Positions 17,540 through 26,100 of a stretch of 64,000 nt of DNA are shown piece after piece; the first letter of the stretch is position 1, and each line of letters starts with the position of its first letter. This DNA comes from Gemmatimonadota bacterium (GTDB taxonomy: Bacteria; Latescibacterota; UBA2968; GCA-2709665), in assembly GCA_028874335.1 (NCBI GenBank), contig JAPPJY010000089.1, forward strand, positions 1 to 64,000. Direction: 5' to 3'. The notes beneath the pieces are model-generated. The model worked only from the letters and a program-made list of their open reading frames with translations. It did no database searches and was not told the origin of the DNA. The translations under genes and the position numbers were made by a program.

Positions 17540-17583
17540 ATATTAACCCGGGATAATATAGACAAGATAAATGTAGCTGTCAA
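17540..17583 (-). promoter_or_regulatory. Sigma-70 promoter and palindromic operator of the fdh operon
   Basis: On the leftward strand TTGACA (17583-17578) and TATATT (17560-17555) are separated by 17 bases, a near-consensus promoter about 80 bases before the beta-subunit start. A 20-base near-perfect palindrome at 17540-17559 (half site ATATTA around CCCGGG) overlaps the -10 box and the likely start point. This is typical of a repressor operator. The regulator is unknown. Confidence 0.7.
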
Positions 17584-17832
17584 GGCGGGTTACGGCAGGT
17601 CGAGTCCTTCCGCTTCGAGTCGAATTTTAAGTCATGAACGCTTACTCAAGCGCACCGTCGTGCCTTAGAAGCTCGACCTCCCGCGGCCGGCGGCGGTTTC
17701 GTTCACGAAAGGCTTGAATAAAGCCAGTCCTGGAATTACCATTGTGGATGAACCGGAACTCGCGGCCACGCAGCCCGATTGTCGCCGGTCGATTCCATTC
17801 AATTGCGTTCAACGACATTCCAGGAGGTTCAG

Positions 17833-19047
17833 GTGAACTTGCGCCGCAAGAATCGGCCGACTTCCACGGACGAGGAAGTCTACTGGCAGAAGATTCGCAC
17901 AGCCTATATGATCGCCGACGATGAGATCTATCTCAATACCGGCTCCGTTGGCGTGCAGCCCAAGCGTGTCTTCGACAGGATGATTGCAATCCTGACGGAT
18001 GTGGAACGCAGCCCGATCCGGAATCGGGCGAAACATGCGTACGCGGTGGATGAAAGCCGCCGCCGGTTGAGCGACTTTCTTAACGCCCCGGTGGAGGACA
18101 TCGCGTTCACCTGCAACGTCACCGTATCCATCAATATGGTGGTTAACGGGCTGGACTGGCGACCCGGTGATGAGATACTGGCCTCGAACCATGAATACGG
18201 CGCAATCGACCATTGCCTCCATCAGGCGGAACGACGGTACGGGGTTGTGGTCAAGCGCGCCAGAATCCCGCCGGTTGCCGACAATCCCGATGTGATACTG
18301 GATGCGTTCGAACCGGAATTTACCGCTCGCACCCGGCTGGTACTCTGTAGCCACATCTTTACCCGCACCGGCCTGATAACGCCAGTCGGAGCACTGGCCC
18401 GCCTCGCCCACCGGCGTGGCGCAATGATCGCGGTCGATGGGGCCCACGCTCCGGGCATGATCCCACTGGACCTGGATGCCCTCGAATGTGACTTCTACGG
18501 CGGCAACTGCCACAAGTGGCTGTGCGCGCCCAAGGGTACGGGATTCCTTTACGCGTCGCCACACGCACAGGAGCGGTTGAATCACGTCATTGTAAGTTGG
18601 GGATACAGCCGCGAGGGTCCGATACGATGCGGGGACGGAACGCTTCGGATCAACGACCGTCCGTTTATGTGGGGAATCGAGAACTGGGGCACCCGGGATC
18701 AGGCCGCTTTTGCAGCGGTCGGTGAAGCCGTCGATTTCCAGGAACAGGTTGGCAAACGCCGAATCCTGCGTAGAGGCAGTAAACTGGCTGCTTATCTGAG
18801 GGAACGCGTGGCGTCAACCGGCTGGGCAAGACTTCTCACACCGTCCAGGGCCGATATGTCCGGTTCAATCTCGGCATTTCACGTCACGGGATTCGAAAGC
18901 CTCGACCTTTATGAGCGATATCGGATCACCGTGCCGGCGGAACGAATTGACGGTGCACACTGGATCCGTGTGTCCACCCACATTTGCAACGGTTTCGACC
19001 ATGTCGACCGGCTCATCGAAGCCCTTAACGATCAACGACGCGGCTGA
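17833..19047 (+). CDS. Class V aminotransferase, isopenicillin-N-epimerase-like
   Basis: A 404-residue PLP-dependent fold-type I enzyme. The PLP-binding aspartate is in IAVDGAHAPGMIPLDL. The Schiff-base lysine is in GGNCHKWLCAPKGTGFLYA, a segment close to isopenicillin N epimerases and cysteine desulfurase-like lyases. The N-terminal YLNTGSVGVQP is typical of the same group. Substrate unknown. GTG at 17833 is chosen because AGGAGG sits five bases before it. An in-frame ATG at 17779 has no such site. It diverges from the fdh operon across about 360 bases. Confidence 0.82.
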   Translation: MNLRRKNRPTSTDEEVYWQKIRTAYMIADDEIYLNTGSVGVQPKRVFDRMIAILTDVERSPIRNRAKHAYAVDESRRRLSDFLNAPVEDIAFTCNVTVSINMVVNGLDWRPGDEILASNHEYGAIDHCLHQAERRYGVVVKRARIPPVADNPDVILDAFEPEFTARTRLVLCSHIFTRTGLITPVGALARLAHRRGAMIAVDGAHAPGMIPLDLDALECDFYGGNCHKWLCAPKGTGFLYASPHAQERLNHVIVSWGYSREGPIRCGDGTLRINDRPFMWGIENWGTRDQAAFAAVGEAVDFQEQVGKRRILRRGSKLAAYLRERVASTGWARLLTPSRADMSGSISAFHVTGFESLDLYERYRITVPAERIDGAHWIRVSTHICNGFDHVDRLIEALNDQRRG

Positions 19048-19552
19048 GTTTCGAAACACAGCATGGTTTTCAGAAATCAGCGGGGAACCCCGGACCTTTT
19101 CGCATGGGTTGACGATACCGCCCCGGTTGCGTTCAACCTGCCCTTTCACCGACCTTACCGCCACTGCCTGTCCAATCGCGAGTCAACACCGCCAAAGGAG
19201 ATCTCCACGTACTTCGCACGACGCCGTCGACCTGCAGCAACACCGAAATATCAGCATGGGGATCGCCTGTTCCCTATTAGCGGATCGAGCCGGATACAGT
19301 GTTCGCGCGACGCCGAAAACTTAGAATGCGAATGAAGATAATTCGTGTAAGTGTCTAAAATTCAATAAAATAGATGAATTTACGCGCAAGATCATTAAAA
19401 ACAATAGATTATGGAAATACCCAGGCCTTGAATTCCGAATCCCGCCGGGCGAAAATTCGTGTAACTTCTAGTAAATTTTTTCCTTGCGGCAATCGGCACT
19501 TTGGGTCTATATTATGTTTCGGCGCGATCGGGCGTGTCAAACGGGAGGAGAA
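19048..19552 (+). promoter_or_regulatory. AT-rich intergenic region with likely HU promoter
   Basis: There is no gene here. The last 220 bases are much richer in A+T than the surroundings. An 11-base word (AATTCGTGTAA) occurs twice, at 19340 and 19454, each followed by an AT-rich tract. TTGCGG (19484-19489) and TATATT (19508-19513), 18 bases apart, form a plausible sigma-70 promoter for the HU gene. The paired words could be regulator sites. Confidence 0.45.
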
Positions 19553-19882
19553 ATGACAACAACCAAAAAGGATCTGGCGCTCGAAATTTCCGAACGGCTG
19601 GGCGTCAAGAAGCAACTCGCCTACGAGGTTGTAGACACGCTTTTCAAGGCTATGCGCGAGAGCCTGATTTCCGGCGACCGCATCGAGATTCGGGGTTTTG
19701 GTGTACTTGGCGTAAAAGACACCAAGCCCAAGCCCGCGGCGCGGAACCCCCGGACAGGTGAAATCGTTTACGTGCCCGCACGAAAGAAGAGCTACTTTAA
19801 AGCGGGCGTACTCATCAAGAAAGCACTCCACCAGCCGCTGGAACCCTCGGGCCAGGAGGAATCCGAACCACTGCACGGGTGA
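19553..19882 (+). CDS. HU/IHF-family DNA-binding protein
   Basis: A 109-residue histone-like protein. The N-terminal helices (KKDLALEISERLGVKKQLAYEVVDTLFKA) and the DNA-contacting arm IEIRGFGVLGVKDTKPKPAARNPRTGE are diagnostic. It has a short acidic C-terminal extension beyond the usual 90 residues. It bends DNA and organises the nucleoid. The ATG at 19553 follows GGGAGGAG. It is monocistronic, with an AT-rich promoter region upstream and a hairpin terminator downstream. HU and IHF cannot be told apart from the sequence alone. Confidence 0.93.
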   Translation: MTTTKKDLALEISERLGVKKQLAYEVVDTLFKAMRESLISGDRIEIRGFGVLGVKDTKPKPAARNPRTGEIVYVPARKKSYFKAGVLIKKALHQPLEPSGQEESEPLHG

Positions 19883-19985
19883 CAGGATCCCGGCCGGTAC
19901 CGCTGATGAATTTTCAACCATCGGGTCGGCCCTTACAGCAGTTTGCAGACCCGGTATTCCAACCACAGTCCCACAGTAAATGCCA

Positions 19986-20020
19986 AAAGCGGAGCGCCAA
20001 TGACGCCACTCCGCTTTCTT
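19986..20020 (+). terminator. Rho-independent terminator after HU
   Basis: A 9-bp perfect stem AAAGCGGAG / CTCCGCTTT (arms 19986-19994 and 20009-20017, loop of 14) is followed by a T-rich tract. It lies about 100 bases after the HU stop. The rest of 19883-20189 shows no gene. Confidence 0.7.
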
Positions 20021-20189
20021 TCTGTCCAAAATGCCCCTGAACGGTTGGACGCGACCTTCACGCACGGGCCGCCCCCGATCACCGGCCTTCCGCCTGCGTC
20101 CGGGGGTTTTCGTTTTTCATCCGCGGTCGTGTATCGCGAGACTTCCCGATCAACGTGCGTTTCGCGTCTCGTGCGCCCGCCCGTCACGG

Positions 20190-21599
20190 CTAATGGAATA
20201 CCACCATCTTCAATTCCGTCATCTCCTCCACCGCGTACTTCGGCCCTTCCTTGCCCATCCCGCTGTCTTTCAATCCACCGTAAGGCATCAGGTCCGCCCG
20301 CCATTGAGGGCCCCAGTTCACCATAATGTTGCCCGACTGCACCCTGTTTACGAACTGCATCGCGTGGTCGAGGTTCTCCGTGAACAGCGCGGCCGACAAA
20401 CCGTAATTGGTGTCGTTGGCCGAGGCGATGGCCTCATCGATGGTATCAAATCGGGTCAGTCCGACGGCCGGACCGAAGAGTTCGTCGCATGAGATCCGCA
20501 TCTTGGGATCGACGTCCGCCACCACCGTAGGCGCGTGCAATGTGCCGTCCCGGTCTCCGCCCACGATTACCCTTGCGCCGCCGTCACTGGCCTCGCGTAT
20601 CCAGGCGCCAACCCGCTCGGCGTCTCTCTCACGGATCATCGGCCCCATCGCAACCGATTCATCCAGCTGATTCCCGATTTTCATGGCCTCCACCTGAGGC
20701 TTGAGTACGTCAATGAATTCCTCATACACGTCCTTGTTGACCATGACGCGCTGCGCCGAGATGCATACCTGCCCGGCGTTTGCAAACCCTGTCGCAGTCG
20801 TGGCGGCGGCCACCTTGTCCAGATCGGCGTCGGGCATTACGATCAGTGGGGAATTGGACCCCAGTTCCATCGTCACTTTCTTCAGCCCCGCTGTCCTGCA
20901 AATCTGTTCGCCCACGTCTCTGCTGCCGGTGAACGAGATCTTGCGCACCCGGGAATCGGACGAGAGCAGTTCGCCGATTTCGCCTCCCGGCCCCGTGATG
21001 CACTGCACGGCTTCAGCCGGCGCGCCCGCATCCAGAAGAACATCCACGAGTTTAATGGCGGAAAGTGGCGTGTCGGTGGCCGGTTTAATGATAACCGAAT
21101 TTCCGGCCGCCAGTGCGGGTCCCACCTTGTGACAGACCAGATTCAGAGGAAAATTGAAGGGCGTAATCGCCACGACAACGCCACAGGGTACTCGAACGGT
21201 AAATCCGAATTTACCCTCCGCACCGGTTGCGCCGTCCAGCGGGACGGTCTCGCCGTATAGTCGTTTTGCCTCTTCGGCCGATAGTGTCATCGTATCAACC
21301 GCCCGTGCGGCCTCCCCCCGTCCTTCAGAAATGACCTTCCCCTCTTCGGCGGAAATGGTCTGCCCGAAATCCTCCTGGCGTTCCGCCATCAATTCAGCGG
21401 CACGGTGCAGCACCCGATATCTTTCGTGGGCCGGCATCGCCGCCATGATTTCGGCGCCCCTGGCCGCAGTCGCAAGGGCGGCCTGTACGTCACCGCTGTC
21501 GGCGCGAGGTACCGTATCGATAACCGAGCCATCGTACGGGTTCAACACCTCGACTTTCTCGTCCTTGTCCATCCAGCGGGAATTGACGAACATCTTCAT
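20190..21599 (-). CDS. Aldehyde dehydrogenase family protein
   Basis: A 469-residue NAD(P)-dependent aldehyde dehydrogenase. The cofactor region ITPFNFPLNL and FTGSRDVG is present. So are the general base in VTMELGSNSPLIV and the catalytic cysteine in NAGQVCISAQR. The closest groups by eye are lactaldehyde, glyceraldehyde-3-phosphate and sulfoacetaldehyde-type dehydrogenases. The substrate is not determinable. The ATG at 21599 has a perfect AGGAGG seven bases upstream. It stands alone, ending close to the HU terminator on the opposite strand, with the phosphatase gene 78 bases upstream. Confidence 0.87.
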   Translation of the reverse strand: MKMFVNSRWMDKDEKVEVLNPYDGSVIDTVPRADSGDVQAALATAARGAEIMAAMPAHERYRVLHRAAELMAERQEDFGQTISAEEGKVISEGRGEAARAVDTMTLSAEEAKRLYGETVPLDGATGAEGKFGFTVRVPCGVVVAITPFNFPLNLVCHKVGPALAAGNSVIIKPATDTPLSAIKLVDVLLDAGAPAEAVQCITGPGGEIGELLSSDSRVRKISFTGSRDVGEQICRTAGLKKVTMELGSNSPLIVMPDADLDKVAAATTATGFANAGQVCISAQRVMVNKDVYEEFIDVLKPQVEAMKIGNQLDESVAMGPMIRERDAERVGAWIREASDGGARVIVGGDRDGTLHAPTVVADVDPKMRISCDELFGPAVGLTRFDTIDEAIASANDTNYGLSAALFTENLDHAMQFVNRVQSGNIMVNWGPQWRADLMPYGGLKDSGMGKEGPKYAVEEMTELKMVVFH

Positions 21600-21676
21600 G
21601 ATCTTGCCTCCTGCGAAATGACAACTGAGTCGGATCCAGGCCGCTTTTCAACGGCCCACGGCCGGTGCGCACACCG

Positions 21677-22597
21677 TTATGTTCTCTTGATAACGACAAG
21701 ACTGATATCGTCGTGAGGTTGGCCGAAGTCGAGTACGTCCACTTTGATGGCTTCGAATATCCCGTGGGCCGAGAGCCCCTTGACCCCGCGGATAATGTCC
21801 TCGAGCCGGTCGGGGAAATATTCCTCGTCGCCCCGGCGATGGTCCGCCAGACCGTCCGTATACAGCAATAGAATGTCGCCGGATCCTTCGAGCGTCCACA
21901 CGTTGATCTCGTATTTTTTCTTGAAGCCCAGCACACTCTGGATCGCCTGCCTGTCTATATCCTCCTGTGACGGCAAAGTCCCGATTGGCGGGAAATTCAC
22001 AAACAGCTCCTCGCTGACGTCCACAATTCGATCATGCAGACTGGAGAACACGATCGGCATGGGGTGACCTGCGGAAAGAAACGTAAAAGCGTGTTCCTCG
22101 CTGATCTCTCCATAGATCATCGTCAGGAATTTACTTACGCTGGAAGAATTGTAGATCCGGGTATTCAGATTCTCGAACAGTTTCTCGGTGATCGTGCCGA
22201 ACTGGTCGAGTTCGTAGGTGGCGCCGAGCAGGAATGCCTCGTGCAGCATTCCTGCCAGCATCGCGTCCGTTATCTGATGTCCGGACACGTCGACGAGGGC
22301 GACCCCGGCCATTCGTTGGCATCTCCTGAGGTTCGCACCGACGGTTCCGCGGCCTTCTTGCTCCGCCTTTTGTATCCGTGCCTCGAGATCGTACCGTTTC
22401 TTGAAATCGACGTAGATGATGTGATCACCGCCGATCAGGCCGTCAAGCGGAATCGTCTCTCCGTAGATGTCGATTCCCTTTAACTCCGGGATTTCACCCG
22501 AAGGCGGCTTGATATGCTTGACGATTTCCTGAAAATTCTGCAATTCGCCCGTAAGGCGGTGCAGAGACTTTATGACATCGATCGACGACTCTTCCAT
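21677..22597 (-). CDS. PP2C/SpoIIE-type serine phosphatase (RsbU-like)
   Basis: A 306-residue protein with a short N-terminal helix region and a SpoIIE/PPM phosphatase domain. Metal-binding motifs are visible: GGDHIIYVDF (about residue 57), VALVDVSGHQITDAM, ILLLYTDGLADH and the terminal PHDDISLVVIKR. Such enzymes dephosphorylate anti-anti-sigma or other switch proteins in stress and partner-switching pathways. No kinase or STAS partner is adjacent. The ATG at 22597 has GGAG seven bases before it. A recognisable sensor domain is missing, so the input may come through a partner protein. Confidence 0.85.
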   Translation of the reverse strand: MEESSIDVIKSLHRLTGELQNFQEIVKHIKPPSGEIPELKGIDIYGETIPLDGLIGGDHIIYVDFKKRYDLEARIQKAEQEGRGTVGANLRRCQRMAGVALVDVSGHQITDAMLAGMLHEAFLLGATYELDQFGTITEKLFENLNTRIYNSSSVSKFLTMIYGEISEEHAFTFLSAGHPMPIVFSSLHDRIVDVSEELFVNFPPIGTLPSQEDIDRQAIQSVLGFKKKYEINVWTLEGSGDILLLYTDGLADHRRGDEEYFPDRLEDIIRGVKGLSAHGIFEAIKVDVLDFGQPHDDISLVVIKRT

Positions 22598-22690
22598 GAA
22601 CGAACTCCAGACTTACCGGGAACCGCGGAAATCGCGTTCAGATGAAGATACGAAAAGTCTCCTGTCGAAACAACAGCAGAACGGCAACAA

Positions 22691-22729
22691 CGTGAAAGAG
22701 GGACAGCCGTTGAATGACGGCTGTCCCTC
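22691..22729 (-). terminator. Rho-independent terminator after the small conserved gene
   Basis: A 13-bp perfect stem (arms 22698-22710 and 22717-22729, loop of six) is followed on the leftward strand by TTTCACGTTGTT. It lies 25 bases after the stop of the 86-residue gene. Confidence 0.72.
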
Positions 22730-22754
22730 GTCGGATGCTGCCGTGTATACCCGC

Positions 22755-23015
22755 TCAGCTTTCGGCTTCTTCCTCGACTTCCGCGTGACCGTTGGACGTC
22801 ATGTATTCATACGCTTTGTTCAGGACCAGAATCGCTTTGGGAATGTCGTTCACCCTCAGGCTGCTGGAACGTTGCCACTCGCCCTGCTTGTCCCGGTAGC
22901 TTCTCTGGAACGAAACTGTACGGACGTTGAAGCTGTCCTTGCCGCGGCTGTATTCGTTGTCGAATACGGAAGCGCTGCATGAACCGTGTCTGAACGTGAT
23001 CTCCGGCTGCGCCAT
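22755..23015 (-). CDS. Small conserved protein of unknown function
   Basis: An 86-residue protein, MAQPEITFRHG onward. The core VSFQRSYRDKQGEWQRSSSLRVNDIPKAILVLNKAYEYM resembles, from memory, a family of short uncharacterised proteins in bacteria and methanogens ending in the same LRVND(I/L)PKAILVL segment. The strand-rich first half and single C-terminal helix recall ssDNA-binding PC4-like folds, but that is only an impression. The ATG at 23015 has a very strong site (AAGGAGGTGG). It is monocistronic with its own terminator, which suggests high expression. Confidence 0.75.
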   Translation of the reverse strand: MAQPEITFRHGSCSASVFDNEYSRGKDSFNVRTVSFQRSYRDKQGEWQRSSSLRVNDIPKAILVLNKAYEYMTSNGHAEVEEEAES

Positions 23016-23197
23016 GGTTTCCACCTCCTTTCCTTGGTTGTTCCCATTCCCGCCGCGACGATCTGGCCGGCGTTGCGCGCCAGACCGTCTACATTGCCGT
23101 GAGAATGGATTCTTGCACGTATTCGTAGCGTGCCGCCCGCCGACGTCTACTGTGATTCTGTTCGGCCGTGGTCGTTTGCTCAAGGCGTTCAGACGGG

Positions 23198-26100
23198 TCA
23201 TTTAACCAGAACCACACGCATGGTTCGGACGCGTGTTCCGTTGCGCAGGCGAATCAGATATATGCCCGTTCCAACCGATCGCCCCAGATCGTCGCGCCCG
23301 TCCCATACCTGTTGATGGTAACCCGCAACCGCCGCAATCGAAAAACGCCTGACGGGTTGCCCGAGAACATTATAGACCGTCAGGTCCGCCGGGTCGCCGG
23401 TGCTTAGAAACCCGATGGTCGTGTGTACATTGAACGGGTTCGGGAACGGGCGCTCCTGGTAGGCATTTCCGTTATCTGCAGAGACTCCCGTGGAGTCGGC
23501 AAAGGCGGAGTCCGCAATTGGCGTCGCCCACCCCGGCGAGAACGGCAGATTCGAAACGCGGCTGTGCGCTAACCATTCTCCGGGCATGTACGGGTGGGGC
23601 ACCAGTGACGCACCAAGCCGGCCCTTCGCATATCGCACGTCCACCAGCGTATCCGGCCCTGCCGGTACGATCAACAGGATCCGGTCCTCGGCATCCAGAC
23701 CGTTCCCGATAAGCCCCCCAGCTGAAAAACAGCCTCTTGCGCCCCCGCGCGTTCCCCTGCCGAACAGGACGAAGCGTTCGCCGCCATCCAGGACCGAGCC
23801 TTCCGGGAACATAAACGACCTTCCATCGTCGTCGCCAAGTGTCCAGCCCGACAGATCCACCGCGGACTCGGCGGTGTTAACCAATTCGATGAATTGATCT
23901 CCATGCCGGTCCATCGTTCCATCTCCACTGACATCTGTTGTCGGATCCGCCAGAATCTCGTCAACTACAACGAGCGGCCCCGGACGTACCGTAATCAGAA
24001 ACGTCAGGATCAGACTCTCGACGTCGTTTCGACTCATGGACACCCTTATCACGCGGGGGCCCTCGTCTCCGCGACGGGGACGCCATACGAGAGATTCACC
24101 CGTGTCGTCTAAAACAGGTCCGCCATCTACCTGGGTCTGAATGCCTTCGCTGGTATCCATTGACATCCTCCAGGTCAAGCCAACGTACGCAACGCTGTCC
24201 GGGCGGCTTGCCTGACGAAGGCCGGGCGCCACGACGTCTATGGTGAACGACTGAACGGTCGTGTCGCTCCGGTCCGTGGCCGTGATGACGACCGGCCAGG
24301 GTCCGGTATGCTCCGGCACACCCTCCAGATCGGTTTCCGTCCAATTCAGCCATGCAGGCCGCCGTGGCACCGAAATGGACACATGGTGGCCATCGGGGTC
24401 TACAGCCGACGGCGTGTAAGCGTACGATAAACCTCGTATGGCCAGCGTGTCGGGCGTTGAGATAAACACAGGGGGACGATTGGATGGGGGGTACTCGCCG
24501 CCAGTTTTTCCGTCGTTCCGGTCCCCGGAGTCGGCGCCATCGCCATCGATACTGGAATGAACCCGGACGAGGGCGCTGGATGTAAAGCGTCCGTGTCGTG
24601 CATGCACGACCGTCTCCCCCGGCGCAACGCCCCGTAACCGCGGGAGCGGATCGAGCCGCGCGACATCAGCGTCCTCAACACGCCACGTCAGTTGTTCGGT
24701 GACAACCGTCACGGTTTCCGAATCGAAAAAACCGTCTGCAGCAACCGTATGGCTGGAATCCGAGTATATGTCCAACGTGTCGGGGACGATCTGGATGGCA
24801 ACCAGCATCGGCGCGGCACGTCCGGGCGAGGACAGGCCTGTGAATGGCAACAGATCATGTCGTTGCAGCGCGGCGCCCTCCCTGCGGACGAGTGAGGTGC
24901 CGTCAGGCGCTGCGTCATAGGTGATGATGTCGAGCGTGTCCGCGCCGCCGGGCGACAGAAACACAACCGTGTCGCCTGAATTCGAGAGCCCGTCGCCGAT
25001 CCGGCCATCATCCACGAGTGCGCTTTCCGTAAACCCCGACGAAGACCCGCCGCCGAACAGGACCAGGAAACCTCCGGGAGGAAGCAACGTGCCGGCGGGA
25101 AACTCAAAAAGACGGCCGATCGGTGCATCGTCGTCTCCCAGCCTGCACCCTTCGAGCCTGGCCGTGTCGGATCGGGGATTCCAGAGCTCCACAAACTCGT
25201 CCTGGAAACCGTGGCGTACGCCATCGGCATTTGTGTCGCCGGCTGCCCCCGGTGCGGGGTTCGCGAGGATTTCGCTGATGATTACACCCACCGGAATTGT
25301 AGCCGGAGTATACCCGTCTCTCTCCTCTCCGTCATCCGACCCCGCATCCTTCCCAACGACGGTACCCTTCTCGCTGGGCAAACCGGGGGAAAAAACCCCG
25401 CGCCCGGGAGGGGTCTCATGGGGGACCCAAACGGTGCCGTTCCACACCAGCGACTGGTCAATGTCTCCCTCTGCGGTGTATTCGGCCCTGGCGAGCGTAT
25501 CGTTCAGAACGGAATCGATCAGCAGAATCACATCGGACCTGTCGGTCAAACCGTTACCGATACTGCCGTCATCCACGAAAACCTGGCCCTCGATTCCTTC
25601 CGGCCGCCCACCTCCGAATAACACGGCGCGTTCTCCAGGGTGAAGCCTGGTGAAACCGGGAAACCTGAACTGCCTGCGTGCTGAAACATCATCGTCGCTC
25701 AACCGCCAGTCCGATATCCAGACGGTGTCAGGACCAATGTTCAGAATCTCGACGAATTCGTCCGACTGGCTGCCGCGCGATCCGTCGCCATTCACGTCTC
25801 CGTTCAGGCCGGGAGGCGGGTCCGCCAGAATCTCGACAATTGCAATCTTCGGACGGGGTTCGACCCACACGTCAAATTGCCGCACGGTCTTCTCTCCAGA
25901 GCCACTTACCGCAGTTTGCCAGAAGCGAAAACGACCTTCCTGATCAGGCCTCCATGAGATTTCTCCGGAAGCACGGTCCCACCGGACGCCCTGTACCTGG
26001 GTTTCCAGATGCACGAATCCCCCGTCCAGATTGCGGATGCTGGGCGTGAATCTGCAAAGCGCGCCAACCCTGCACCACGATGGCGGCGCGTCCAGAAACT

